A DNA stretch of 64,000 bases from Anaerocolumna sp. AGMB13020 (GTDB lineage Bacteria > Bacillota > Clostridia > Lachnospirales > Lachnospiraceae), in NCBI RefSeq assembly GCF_033100115.1, contig NZ_CP136910.1, forward strand, positions 3,716,001 to 3,780,000. Direction: 5' to 3'. The translations under genes and the position numbers were made by a program. The notes under the pieces were generated by a model. That model worked only from the letters and a program-made list of their open reading frames with translations, was not told the DNA's origin and did no database searches. Below, piece after piece: positions 36,064 through 44,916 of the stretch (position 1 is the first letter of the stretch; every line of letters starts with the position of its first letter).

Positions 36064-36891
36064 ATGGCTAGGAAGAAAAAACATAAACACCACGGGGAAG
36101 AAGAAGGCGGAGAAGCCTGGCTCCTTCCGTATTCAGATCTGATGACGCTGTTATTGGCTGTTTTTATTGTTTTATTTGCTGTTAGTAAGATTAACCAGTC
36201 CAAAGCGGATGCATTGGCAGAAGCCTTTCAAGGTATGATGACCCAGGAACAGTCTGCCATTCCTTATAAAGGAGATTCTGTTATAAAGCCAATTGTCAAC
36301 CCTGACGGAACAACCCAGGGAGGAGAATCCGGTCAGGAAAACACCGGAGTCTCAAGAGAAGAGCTGGAACAGTATCTTGGGGAAGATGAATTGGATAATA
36401 TGGAAGAATTAAAAGATAATCTGGATCATGATTTTGAAGAGGCGGAGATGGAAGATTCCATATCAACCAGTATAGATCAGCGTGGTCTTGTTATTACGCT
36501 TAACAATGCTATTCTTTTTGATTCCGGCAGTGCAGAAATAAAACCTCAATATCAGGAATCCCTGATTAAGATAGGAAATTTAATCAATAAGGTGAATAAT
36601 CATATACGTGTTGAGGGGCATACGGACAGCCGTCCTATTGTAACCAGCGTATATCCCTCAAACTGGGAATTATCAACAGCCAGAGCATCAAGAGTAGTAC
36701 GTTTGTTTGTTTCCGAATGCGGTATATCGACTAAAAAAATAGTAGCAGTAGGATATGGTGAAAACAAACCTGTTGCCGATAACGATACAGAAGCAGGCAG
36801 GAAAAAGAACAGGCGTATTGATATTATTATTTTGGGTGAGAGATATAATCAGTTGGAAGAACAGTATCCGGTTGGGAACATAAATAATTAA
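36064..36891 (+). CDS. motB: Flagellar motor stator protein MotB
   Basis: MotB has 275 residues. A basic N-terminus is followed by the single membrane helix that contains the ion-binding aspartate D25 (LPYSDLMTLLLAVFIVLFAV). After an acidic linker an OmpA-like peptidoglycan-binding domain appears (ILFDSGSAEIKPQYQESLIK, VEGHTDSRPI, NWELSTARASRVVRLFV, VGYGENKPVADNDTEAGRKK). It anchors the stator to the cell wall. AAGGAGGCGG separates it from motA. A strong terminator follows. Confidence 0.95.
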   Translation: MARKKKHKHHGEEEGGEAWLLPYSDLMTLLLAVFIVLFAVSKINQSKADALAEAFQGMMTQEQSAIPYKGDSVIKPIVNPDGTTQGGESGQENTGVSREELEQYLGEDELDNMEELKDNLDHDFEEAEMEDSISTSIDQRGLVITLNNAILFDSGSAEIKPQYQESLIKIGNLINKVNNHIRVEGHTDSRPIVTSVYPSNWELSTARASRVVRLFVSECGISTKKIVAVGYGENKPVADNDTEAGRKKNRRIDIIILGERYNQLEEQYPVGNINN

Positions 36892-36909
36892 GAGTTGAAT
36901 CCTATACTT

Positions 36910-36964
36910 AAATTTACGAAGGACAGTTTTGTGGAAAGTATTTCGCAAAACTGTCCTTTAAATT
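36910..36964 (+). terminator. motAB terminator
   Basis: AAGGACAGTTTTG and CAAAACTGTCCTT form a long stem extended by AAATTT/AAATT at the base. The T-rich tail is modest. The 400 bases that follow to 37366 are AT-rich with no gene seen. Confidence 0.8.
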
Positions 36965-37366
36965 AGTGAAAAGCAAGAGTGCATTCACATCATCTTTCAG
37001 GTAGGGAGATACCATTAGCATTGGTAATGTTATATTTTGTAGAAGTTCCCATACGTTCCATCATTAAACGTTTATTTACATGCAGATTTTTAGTTATAAT
37101 GTTGGATCTCGTATCATCTTCAAAACGATACCTAATATTTTAGAAAGGCTTATAAAGAGATGGAATCAAAATTGACGTTTTATAATCTAAGGATAGTTAA
37201 GTATATCAATATATGGTTGGTAATCTAACTTCAATATAGTATAATGAATTCACTATAAATCAAAGGTGTAGCAGAATATTTCTATTATACTGAATGAAAC
37301 TGTGCATAAAAAGTTGCCATTAAGAAATTCGATAATGTTATACTTTAATTGAAAGGAGGGGATTAT

Positions 37367-38272
37367 ATGGAATGGTTAACGAAAATGAATGAGGCTCTTA
37401 ACTATATTGAAAATAATCTAACGGAGGATATTGATTTTTCGATAGTAGCCCAAAAAGCTTGTTGTTCATCATATAATTTTCAAAGAATGTTCTCTTTTAT
37501 TACTGATGTGCCATTAGCCGAATATATACGAAGAAGACGCTTAACACAAGCGGCATTAGAATTACAAAATTCTAATGCTAAAGTAATAGATGTAGCTTTG
37601 AAATATGGGTATGACTCTCCGGTTTCTTTTTCCAGAGCTTTTACCAATATCCATGGCATTACACCTAGTGAAGCTAAACAATCAGGCGTCGAATTGAAAG
37701 CTTATTCCAAAATCTCCTTCCAAATTTCAATTAAAGGAGAGAAAGAAATGAATTACAGAATTGAAACGAAAGAAGCTTTTGATGTTTTTGGAATCGAAAC
37801 AGTTGTATCTTTATCAGGAGAAGATGGTTTTGTAGGCCCAGCTGAATTATGGCAGCAATCACATCAAAATGGTGATTACGAAAGTTTATTTAATGCATCA
37901 GGGGATTTACCAAAATTTATTTCACCGGATTTATGTAAGATCCATGGTGTTGAAAATTACCGAAAAACAGAAGGGAATACTTTCCCATATATGTTATGTG
38001 CCTTTGTTTCGGAAAGTTCTAAAACAGATAGTTATATAATTCAACATATACCCTCACAGACATATGCTATATTTCCATCTGAAAAATTTAAGTGGGATGA
38101 AGATTTCAATGGAGTTTTGAGAAATCTTCAAAAAAGATTCTACTCAGAATGGCTACCTACTGCCAACTATGAAAGAGTTGCTGGAGCAAATTTTGAGATA
38201 TATGGTGGGGATATGGAATATGGTTACATTGAATTATGGTTTCCTGTTAAGCAAATTAACGTTACGAAATGA
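37367..38272 (+). CDS. AraC family regulator with GyrI-like effector domain
   Basis: From ATG 37367 (GAAAGGAGGGG just before) the protein has 301 residues. The two AraC helix-turn-helix motifs come first (SIVAQKACCSSYNFQRMFSF, VIDVALKYGYDSPVSFSRAF, with HGITPSEAKQ). About 150 residues of AraC_E_bind/GyrI-like fold follow (YRIETKEAFDVFGIETVVSL, SQTYAIFPSEKFKWDE, YGYIELWFPV). This layout is that of Rob/SoxS-like multidrug-type sensors, in which the second domain binds hydrophobic ligands. It is monocistronic and its target is unknown. Confidence 0.9.
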   Translation: MEWLTKMNEALNYIENNLTEDIDFSIVAQKACCSSYNFQRMFSFITDVPLAEYIRRRRLTQAALELQNSNAKVIDVALKYGYDSPVSFSRAFTNIHGITPSEAKQSGVELKAYSKISFQISIKGEKEMNYRIETKEAFDVFGIETVVSLSGEDGFVGPAELWQQSHQNGDYESLFNASGDLPKFISPDLCKIHGVENYRKTEGNTFPYMLCAFVSESSKTDSYIIQHIPSQTYAIFPSEKFKWDEDFNGVLRNLQKRFYSEWLPTANYERVAGANFEIYGGDMEYGYIELWFPVKQINVTK

Positions 38273-38389
38273 GCAAAACACGATGCAATTTTTATAATGA
38301 AGAAGTATCCTTTTGTGTTCGCCAAGCTACTGATAGAAAGAATATGTGATATATATTACTTATCTTTTCCTCGTTGCATTCTATGTACA

Positions 38390-38440
38390 AAAAATCAAGG
38401 GTTCCGGAGTTTTGATAAACTCCGGAACCCTTGATTTTTT
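38390..38440. terminator. Strong terminator of tRNA-Leu(CAG), bidirectional
   Basis: AAAAATCAAGGGTTCCGGAG and CTCCGGAACCCTTGATTTTT make a near-perfect 20-base stem with A- and T-runs at the two sides. It ends the minus-strand tRNA and may also serve the AraC gene. Confidence 0.92.
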
Positions 38441-38446
38441 CATTAA

Positions 38447-38531
38447 TGCAGTTGAGGGGACTTGAACCCCTACCCACGTTAAGCGGACTAGAACCTGAAT
38501 CTAGCGCGTATGCCAATTCCGCCACAACTGC
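38447..38531 (-). tRNA. tRNA-Leu (anticodon CAG)
   Basis: On the minus strand GCAGTTG and CAACTGC form the acceptor of an 85-base class II tRNA. The anticodon stem CTAGA/TCTAG encloses loop TTCAGGT, so the anticodon is CAG. The D-arm GGCGGAATTGGCATACGC is identical to that of the tRNA-Leu at 19458. The T-arm contains GGGGTTCAAGTCCCC. CCA is not encoded. Confidence 0.97.
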
Positions 38532-38666
38532 AAAGCCAACGTATTTATTTTACTACTTTTTGTCCAAAAGTCAAGCAAAAAATACTTCTTTTTTGAAAAA
38601 ATTAAAATTATTTAAAAAACCCAGATAATATAGTGAATTTCTTTCATAAATTTTCCGTTCTATATA

Positions 38667-38695
38667 TTGACAGAAATACATTATGATGCTATTAT
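38667..38695 (+). promoter_or_regulatory. Promoter of the SPFH/RHH pair
   Basis: TTGACA (38667-38672) and TATTAT (38690-38695) have 17-base spacing. The region 38694-38716 contains the palindrome ATGATATCAT and a second GATATCA 5 bases on, a candidate operator for the ribbon-helix-helix protein encoded downstream. Confidence 0.65.
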
Positions 38696-38741
38696 GATAT
38701 CATATTGATATCACATTAATATTTCAAATGGAGGAACTCGT

Positions 38742-39758
38742 ATGGATAATGAAGCTGGTTTCAAATTAAACAACATTGAAGAGAAAGAAATAAAACCTTT
38801 AGGTGGAGGACTTATACTCCTTCTTGTACTCATAGGTTTTGGCGTTTCGGTTTGGGCTATCGTTGCCGGAGCCATTTCACTTAGCAAAGATGATAACGTA
38901 ATAGGTGCAGTCCTGTTAACCGGGGGCATTTTATTGGTAGTAGTACTGTCTATTATGTTAAATGGATTCCACATACTCAATCCGAATGAAGCACTGGTAT
39001 TAACACTGTTTGGTAAATACTATGGTACGATTAAAAAAGAAGGCTTCTATTATACCAACCCCTTTGCAGGAGCAATTAACCCTGCGAAATCTGCAACAGC
39101 CAGTGCAGCAGTACCTGCGGCCTATGGTGCTGCAACGACTGCTGTAGCGGCACAGCAGACCGCTGGAAAGAAGATATCTACAAAGACATTAACCTTTAGT
39201 AACGAAAGACAAAAAGTAAATGATGTACTTGGTAATCCTATTATCATTGGTGCTGTTGTAATCTGGAGAGTTGCTGACCCTACAAAAGCAGTATTTAACG
39301 TTGATAACTATAATACCTTTTTAGCAATTCAATGTGATTCTACAATTCGTAATGTAGCAAGATTATATCCTTACGATACCATGGAAAATGATGCGGATGA
39401 GAAGACCCTTAGAGGCAGCAGCCAGGAAATCGCGGATAGTATGAGGGTTGAATTACAGCAGAGAGTCAGTGAAGCAGGTCTTGAAATCAAAGAAGTAAGA
39501 ATTACCCACCTTTCCTATTCAGAAGAAATTGCTGCTGCCATGCTCCAGAGACAGCAGGCTGTTGCAGTTATTGCTGCAAGGCAGAAAATTGTTGAAGGTG
39601 CAGTCAGTATGGTAAAGATGGCAATCGATCAGTTGGGACAGGAAGAAATTGTTATACTGGATGATGAGAGAAAAGCTGCTATGGTAAGTAATCTGCTGGT
39701 AGTGCTTTGCGGTAACAAAGATGCACAGCCAATAGTAAACAGCGGCTCCATTTACTAA
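38742..39758 (+). CDS. SPFH/band-7 domain membrane protein
   Basis: The 338-residue protein has two hydrophobic segments near residues 25-70 (LILLLVLIGFGVSVWAIVAG, GGILLVVVLSIMLNGFHIL). The SPFH motif follows (NPNEALVLTLFGKYYGTIKK, then VIWRVADPTKAVFNVDNYN). A helical coiled segment ends it (VELQQRVSEAGLEIKEVRIT, EEIAAAMLQRQQAVAVIAAR). SPFH proteins form oligomeric membrane scaffolds linked to lipid microdomains and protease control. An alanine-rich insert (residues 111-140) interrupts the head region. The gene is followed 20 bases later by a small RHH protein; the pair recurs in Firmicutes as far as I recall. Confidence 0.88.
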   Translation: MDNEAGFKLNNIEEKEIKPLGGGLILLLVLIGFGVSVWAIVAGAISLSKDDNVIGAVLLTGGILLVVVLSIMLNGFHILNPNEALVLTLFGKYYGTIKKEGFYYTNPFAGAINPAKSATASAAVPAAYGAATTAVAAQQTAGKKISTKTLTFSNERQKVNDVLGNPIIIGAVVIWRVADPTKAVFNVDNYNTFLAIQCDSTIRNVARLYPYDTMENDADEKTLRGSSQEIADSMRVELQQRVSEAGLEIKEVRITHLSYSEEIAAAMLQRQQAVAVIAARQKIVEGAVSMVKMAIDQLGQEEIVILDDERKAAMVSNLLVVLCGNKDAQPIVNSGSIY

Positions 39759-39778
39759 TTCTTTAGAAAGGTATCAGA

Positions 39779-40066
39779 ATGGGAGATATAAATGAGAATA
39801 ACATAAGTAGGTTGGTGGGAGATAATGTAACACACAAAGAAGAGGAGCTTAAGAAGAGGCTTGAAAAAATAAAAGAAATGGAACAGGAAGTACTCCAGAA
39901 GGAAAAGGTTCTCAAGGACAAGGAAAAATCTAAAAAACAGATTTTACTAAGATTATCACCCTCGCTGTGGAATGAGCTGGCTGCCTGGGCAGAAGATGAT
40001 TACCGTTCAATAAACGGCCAGATTGAATATCTTCTCGCAGAGTGTGTACGAAAACGAAAAGGCTGA
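39779..40066 (+). CDS. Arc-like ribbon-helix-helix protein
   Basis: The 95-residue product starts with a long charged coiled-coil helix (HKEEELKKRLEKIKEMEQEV). It ends with an Arc/MetJ-type ribbon-helix-helix motif (KQILLRLSPSLWNELAAWAE, then INGQIEYLLAECV). Such motifs bind DNA as dimers through the strand QILLRL. It is encoded directly after the SPFH gene and may couple membrane state to transcription or regulate the pair. AGAAAGG lies 10 bases before ATG. Its role here is inferred. Confidence 0.8.
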   Translation: MGDINENNISRLVGDNVTHKEEELKKRLEKIKEMEQEVLQKEKVLKDKEKSKKQILLRLSPSLWNELAAWAEDDYRSINGQIEYLLAECVRKRKG

Positions 40067-40081
40067 TATATAGAATAGATA

Positions 40082-40116
40082 AACTGCTGTCTTTAAAAAA
40101 GGACAGCAGTTTTTTC
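40082..40116 (+). terminator. Terminator of the SPFH/RHH operon
   Basis: AACTGCTGTC and GACAGCAGTT pair around an A-rich loop, then six T. Confidence 0.9.
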
Positions 40117-40295
40117 TATTGCAGCGAAGAAACACAAAATTTCGAAACACAGGGTATTATTTTAGCAGAAGCATAAAACCACATTAATAAAACTCTTTCA
40201 TAGATATGGATGGTCCGAAAACGAAAATTGTGCAAATTACATAAAAAGAACATCTGAAATGTTGATATAAGGTACTTTGTGTGATAAAATAAATA

Positions 40296-40306
40296 AAAAC
40301 GTTTTC
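40296..40306 (+). promoter_or_regulatory. LacI/CcpA-type operator before the GH5 gene
   Basis: AAAACGTTTTC shares the AAACGTTT core with the sites before the LacI-type gene (26143 and 26365). TAAAAACGTTTTCA also differs from the catabolite-responsive element consensus by one base. It is 85 bases before the GH5 start. Which protein binds cannot be decided from sequence. Confidence 0.5.
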
Positions 40307-40390
40307 AATAAGTTTATAAAGCCTAATAAAATAATATCAAATAGTAAAATAACGAAGTAAGTAAATCAGCAGAAAGATTGGAGGATTACA

Positions 40391-42007
40391 ATGAGGAAAA
40401 ATGAAGTGAAGGGATTTTTGGATACAGAGGGTACAAGAATAATAAATGAAGAGAGAGAGACGGTGATATTAAAAGGCTGGGGGCTGGGTAATTGGCTGCT
40501 TTGTGAAGGCTATATGTGGAAAGCCAGATCAAATGAGCGCTTTGACAGGCCAAGGAGAATAGAAGCTGTAATAACAGAACTTACTGGTTCGGAATACGCA
40601 GAATCCTTCTGGAAACGTTTCAGAGATAATTACATAACCGAAGCAGATATCAGCTATATGAAAGAACTGGGATACAATTCAGTTCGAATACCAATAAATT
40701 CCAGACTTTTTTTAAAAGAAGATATTGGACTCAGATGGGTGGAGGAGGGTTTTGAGCTTCTGGACAGAGTGATAAACTGGTGTGAAAAATATGAACTCTA
40801 TGCCTTTATCGATCTTCACGGCGCGCCGGGAGGACAAACCGGTGCTAATATTGATGACAGTCTTGATGATATGCCAAGGCTTCTTCTGGATGATGATTGT
40901 TTTGAAAAGGGGATTCAGTTATGGAAACGCCTGGCCGAAAGATATGCTGACAGATGGATTGTGGGTGGTTATGATCTGCTAAATGAGCCCCTCCGACCAA
41001 AGAGAACAGAGAGGGATACGGAGCTGGAGTATCTGGTACCAAGATTATGCGAATTTTATGAAAAAGCAATCGAGGAAATCAGAAAAGTGGATCAAAAGCA
41101 TATAATCAGTATCGAAGGACACCACTGGGCAACATCGACGGAGGTGTTCTGCAAAAAATACGATCCCAAAATGATTATCCATTTCCATCGGTATGCTTGT
41201 ATGCCGGATATAGCTTGCTATAGAGATTTTATACAGCTATCCAAAAGGTGGGAGGCACCGCTCTGGCTGGGTGAGACCGGTGAAAATACCATTGAATGGT
41301 TTACTGCCATGTATCCTTTAGCAGAGGAGCTTGGAATAGGATATAATATTTGGCCTTGGAAGAAAATGGAGTGTAGCAATTCTCCTTGCTCCGTGGTGAT
41401 GCCAAAGGACTGGGAGCTTTTGCTTGCTTATACAGAAGGCGGAAAACACCCGGGATATGAGAAAGCAAGAGAAATACTAGAAGAATATTTACATAACATG
41501 CTATTTGAGAACTGCAAGCTTGACAAACGAGTATCTGCAGCAGTTCAGCGGGAACCAGGCTGTATTATAAGAGGCACTGATTTTGATGAGCTGCCTGGAA
41601 AAGGAATTTCTTATTCCGGCTTAAGGGAAGAGGAGAATATCTTCCGCTACCGATTGGGTACAGGAATGCAGATAGTCGAAAAACAGAAAGACTACAAAAG
41701 GAAATTTGTTTTTGACTGTGGTTTTCAACGGTTGGTTCTCGCCTTGAAAGCGGATGAATTTGCAAACTATTCTCTGAATAATGCAAAGGAAGGAACAAAG
41801 ATCGAGTTATCCTTTCATAACACAGAAGAGGTTGTCTTTGAAGTGCTGCAGGATGGAGAAAGGCTTCATCTGGTTGAGATAACCGGTACAGGTGATTATA
41901 GGTTGTCAGAAGTGATGGCTCTCAGGGAAAAAGAGCACACGGTACTAACCCTTAAGGTCTTAAAAGGGAGTATGGAGCTGGAATCGATTATAACATATGC
42001 GAATTAG
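40391..42007 (+). CDS. Glycoside hydrolase family 5 enzyme, cytoplasmic
   Basis: The first 370 of 538 residues form a GH5 barrel. GWGLGNWLLCEGYMW sits at the start. SVRIPINSRLFL and AFIDLHGAPGGQTG are the usual strands. YDLLNEPL gives the acid/base E199, the H-RYAC segment follows, and WLGETGEN gives the nucleophile E295. The C-terminal 150 residues form a beta-rich domain, perhaps carbohydrate-binding. There is no signal peptide, so it probably cleaves imported beta-linked oligosaccharides, as intracellular exo-beta-glucanase-like GH5 enzymes do. TTGGAGG precedes the ATG. An AAACGTTT operator upstream suggests sugar-dependent control. Confidence 0.88.
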   Translation: MRKNEVKGFLDTEGTRIINEERETVILKGWGLGNWLLCEGYMWKARSNERFDRPRRIEAVITELTGSEYAESFWKRFRDNYITEADISYMKELGYNSVRIPINSRLFLKEDIGLRWVEEGFELLDRVINWCEKYELYAFIDLHGAPGGQTGANIDDSLDDMPRLLLDDDCFEKGIQLWKRLAERYADRWIVGGYDLLNEPLRPKRTERDTELEYLVPRLCEFYEKAIEEIRKVDQKHIISIEGHHWATSTEVFCKKYDPKMIIHFHRYACMPDIACYRDFIQLSKRWEAPLWLGETGENTIEWFTAMYPLAEELGIGYNIWPWKKMECSNSPCSVVMPKDWELLLAYTEGGKHPGYEKAREILEEYLHNMLFENCKLDKRVSAAVQREPGCIIRGTDFDELPGKGISYSGLREEENIFRYRLGTGMQIVEKQKDYKRKFVFDCGFQRLVLALKADEFANYSLNNAKEGTKIELSFHNTEEVVFEVLQDGERLHLVEITGTGDYRLSEVMALREKEHTVLTLKVLKGSMELESIITYAN

Positions 42008-42074
42008 AACGAAGATTATTCCATATGATTACAGTTGTATGCTTAATCGATTATAACATATGCCAATTAGAACG
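41982..42074 (+). repeat. 30-bp direct repeat at the GH5 stop codon
   Basis: AATCGATTATAACATATGCG plus AATTAGAACG occurs at 41982-42011 and again at 42045-42074 with one mismatch, 63 bases apart. The first copy contains the GH5 stop codon. The second lies after it. It probably arose by local duplication. Confidence 0.9.
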
Positions 42075-42218
42075 TGAAAAGGAATAAGGGAAAGAGGCCC
42101 TGTAGATAATAAATTTGGTTGCTGGTATAATTGTCATTGCTTTTTCAAAGCAATAGATTTATAAATAGTAATAGACAAGGGCTTTGTCCGCTATTTTACC
42201 AGAAGGAGAATAATAATT

Positions 42219-42449
42219 ATGATGAATCCGATGAAACTTATGAAATTAAAGAAAGCCTGGGAAACCTTTACCGGTAATCATCCCAAGTTCCCGAAATTTA
42301 TAGAAGCTATTCAGAATAAGGGGTTGCAGGAGGGAACAGTAATTGAAATAATCGTTACCACACCTAACGGGGAGAATATAAGCTCGAATGTTAAACTTAC
42401 AGCTTCTGATATGGCATTGTTATCTGAACTGAAAGATTTATCCATGTAA
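42219..42449 (+). CDS. Small conserved-type protein of unknown function
   Basis: The 76-residue product starts MMNPMKLMKLKKAWETFTGN and ends with KLTASDMALLSELKDLSM. It has no membrane segment or signal. The first half is basic and amphipathic, and the second half alternates like a beta strand pair (VIEIIVTTPNGENISSNV). AGAAGGAG lies 10 bases before the ATG, and a hairpin terminator follows, so it is expressed alone. Codon use is ordinary. I have no function to propose. Confidence 0.65.
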   Translation: MMNPMKLMKLKKAWETFTGNHPKFPKFIEAIQNKGLQEGTVIEIIVTTPNGENISSNVKLTASDMALLSELKDLSM

Positions 42450-42490
42450 TAGAAACTGTTGTTGCTGTCAAAAGCTTGCTGCAAGCTGTA

Positions 42491-42531
42491 GTCCTATTGC
42501 TTTTACTTGTGTGAGGGTAAAGCAATGGGGC
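42491..42531 (+). terminator. Terminator after the small protein
   Basis: CCTATTGCTTTTACT and GGGTAAAGCAATGGGG pair around a short loop. CTTCTTTCGTT follows. Confidence 0.6.
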
Positions 42532-42704
42532 TTCTTTCGTTATTCATGATTAGCCCCTCTTTGTATTTTTTACAGTATCCCAAGAGGAAAAGCTTCCTAA
42601 AGAATCTTAGCCATTTGATGTAGAAAGTTATATCAGCTTCGGTCCTTACTGGACAAAATGCTCTTCTACCAATTATAATAAGCAAAACAGAAGGAGGTCG
42701 TTAT

Positions 42705-43403
42705 ATGAATGTACTAATAACAGGTGCGACCAGGGGACTTGGCTTCTTCCTGGCGAAAAGATATCTGGAGACCGGTAATAAGGTCTTTGCAGGAACCAGA
42801 CAGGGAAATAAGGAAGAACTGCTTGCTTTAAAAGAAATATATGACGAGAATCTTGCACTCATTACACTGGAAGTAGACAGTACGGCTTCTGTAAATGAAG
42901 CAGCAGCTGCTGTAAAAAAGCTGACAGACCATGTAGACATCCTTATAAACAGTGCTGCCATTCATGCTGACAGTTCTTTTGATATTTTGGAAGAGACCGA
43001 TTTGGATGATTGTCTGCCTGTCTATAATATTAACGCTGTTGGACCCTTAAGAGTTGTTAAGGCATTTCTTCCGCTCTTAAAGAAGAGCGACGGTGCTGTG
43101 ATCTATAATATCTCTTCGGAAAGCGGCAGTATCGGTATGGCAAAACGTGTGAAGGAATTTGATTACTGTATGTCAAAGGCGGCCCTTAATATGGCTGTAA
43201 AGCTTTTGTCCAACTATCTGAAAGAAGATAAGATTCCAGTTTATGCTGTTCAACCCGGCTGGATGAGAACCGACATGGGAGGCCCGAATGCTGATCTGGA
43301 TCCTTATGAAACAGCGGATAAGCTTATAAAACTATTTGCCTCCTTAACATCTGGCAGTGCGGGAATATTTGTGGATAATGAAGGCAATGTACTGCCCTGG
43401 TAA
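42705..43403 (+). CDS. Short-chain dehydrogenase/reductase
   Basis: The 232-residue classical SDR has the cofactor motif TGATRGLGFF, the NSA (NAG-type) segment LINSAAIHA, the active-site serine in YNISSESGS and the YCMSK catalytic Tyr-Lys pair. It would oxidise or reduce a hydroxyl/keto group with NAD(P)(H). AAGGAGG precedes the ATG. It lies 88 bases before a radical SAM gene on the same strand; a shared transcript is possible. Substrate unknown. Confidence 0.92.
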   Translation: MNVLITGATRGLGFFLAKRYLETGNKVFAGTRQGNKEELLALKEIYDENLALITLEVDSTASVNEAAAAVKKLTDHVDILINSAAIHADSSFDILEETDLDDCLPVYNINAVGPLRVVKAFLPLLKKSDGAVIYNISSESGSIGMAKRVKEFDYCMSKAALNMAVKLLSNYLKEDKIPVYAVQPGWMRTDMGGPNADLDPYETADKLIKLFASLTSGSAGIFVDNEGNVLPW

Positions 43404-43491
43404 GGTTTTCTATCGGCAAATGGCAGATTTGCGGTAAATTTCTGCACCCCAGATGCATATAATGACATAAAGTCAAGGCATAAGGGTTGTC

Positions 43492-44904
43492 ATGAGTAGA
43501 AAAAGTATCGTTGAAAAGCTACAGACCTTTGGATTAAAAAGAATTTTAACTTTTTTAGATTCCAATCCGGAGAAGAATATACCAAGAATTTTAAACTGGC
43601 TGATTAAAATTGATAAGGACGGCAGATATGTCGGCAGTCAGGCACGAACCATCAAAGCCTATATGGACAGAAAAGACAGCAACTGGTACACATTGGCTAA
43701 AAGCCTTTATAGCGATATTGATGATGGAGTCAGGAAAAGACTGTTTGAGAACTTTATCATACACGCTGTTTTCTTTGGAGGAAAACGCCAGAACAAAGCA
43801 AGAAAGGAACACAATTGCAATGTACCCTGGGCAATCCTTTTAGACCCGACTTCCGGCTGTAATCTAAATTGTATCGGCTGCTGGGCAGCAGAATACGGTA
43901 ATAAGCTGAACATGAATTTCGAGACCCTGGACAGCATCATTAGCCAGGGAAAGGAATTGGGGATTTGTTTTTATATTTATTCCGGAGGAGAGCCGCTGGT
44001 AAGAAAAAAAGATATTATCAGACTATGTGAAAAACATCCGGATTGCGCGTTTCTGGCTTTCACCAACGGAACCCTCATTGATAATGAATTTGCAGAGGAA
44101 ATGCTTCGGGTAAAGAATTTTGTCCCCGCAATCAGTGTGGAAGGTTTTGAGCAGGAAACAGATTTCAGAAGAGGAGCCGGCACTTATAATTCTGTTAAGA
44201 GGGCTATGGAAATCTTAAAAGAAAAGAAACTCCCCTTTGGAATATCCTGCTGTTACACTAGCAAGAATACGGAAGTAATTGCCAGTGAGGAATATTTTGA
44301 TGATATGATAAAAAACGGAGCGAAATTTGCCTGGTTCTTTACTTATATGCCGGTAGGTGCTGATGCTGTAACTGAATTGATAGCAACAGCAGAGCAGCGG
44401 GAGTTGATGTATCATCAGATTAGAAAATTCAGAAACAGTAAGCCTATTTTTACAATGGATTTCTGGAACGACGGAGAATATGTGAAGGGATGCATTGCGG
44501 GAGGAAGAAGATATTTGCACATTAATGCCAACGGCGATATTGAACCCTGTGCTTTTATCCATTATTCGGACAGCAATGTATATCAGAAATCTCTTTTAGA
44601 AGCTTTAAAATCTCCTTTATTCATGGAATACCACAAGAACCAGCCTTTTAGTTCGAATTACCTGCGGCCATGTCCCCTGCTTGATAATCAGGGAAGACTT
44701 GCTGAAATGGTGGAGAAATCAGGAGCGAAATCCACAGATATTAAAAAGCCGGAGGAGGTAAGGAGCCTGACAGAGAAATGTATTCCTGCAGCAGATAACT
44801 GGGAACCGGTAGCAGACAGACTCTGGCAGGAAAGCCATGGCTGCAGCAATTGTCATGGATGTCCGGCGAAAGGTAGTGAATGCGGAGGAAATAATTTGCC
44901 ATAG
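43492..44904 (+). CDS. Radical SAM protein with C-terminal auxiliary cysteine cluster
   Basis: The 470-residue protein carries the radical SAM signature TSGCNLNCIGCWAAEYG, with C123, C127 and C130 for the 4Fe-4S cluster. YSGGEPLVR is the SAM-binding GGE motif. A 115-residue N-terminal helical domain precedes the barrel. After it, INANGDIEPCAFIHYSDSNV marks a SPASM/twitch-type extension. The tail HGCSNCHGCPAKGSECGGN adds five more cysteines, probably for an auxiliary cluster. No peptide precursor gene or B12 motif is obvious, so the substrate is open; HpnH-like and PqqE-like relatives act on lipids and peptides. The start is ATG 43492, with AAGGGTTG upstream being a weak site. Confidence 0.85.
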   Translation: MSRKSIVEKLQTFGLKRILTFLDSNPEKNIPRILNWLIKIDKDGRYVGSQARTIKAYMDRKDSNWYTLAKSLYSDIDDGVRKRLFENFIIHAVFFGGKRQNKARKEHNCNVPWAILLDPTSGCNLNCIGCWAAEYGNKLNMNFETLDSIISQGKELGICFYIYSGGEPLVRKKDIIRLCEKHPDCAFLAFTNGTLIDNEFAEEMLRVKNFVPAISVEGFEQETDFRRGAGTYNSVKRAMEILKEKKLPFGISCCYTSKNTEVIASEEYFDDMIKNGAKFAWFFTYMPVGADAVTELIATAEQRELMYHQIRKFRNSKPIFTMDFWNDGEYVKGCIAGGRRYLHINANGDIEPCAFIHYSDSNVYQKSLLEALKSPLFMEYHKNQPFSSNYLRPCPLLDNQGRLAEMVEKSGAKSTDIKKPEEVRSLTEKCIPAADNWEPVADRLWQESHGCSNCHGCPAKGSECGGNNLP

Positions 44905-44916
44905 AATAAATGCAAA

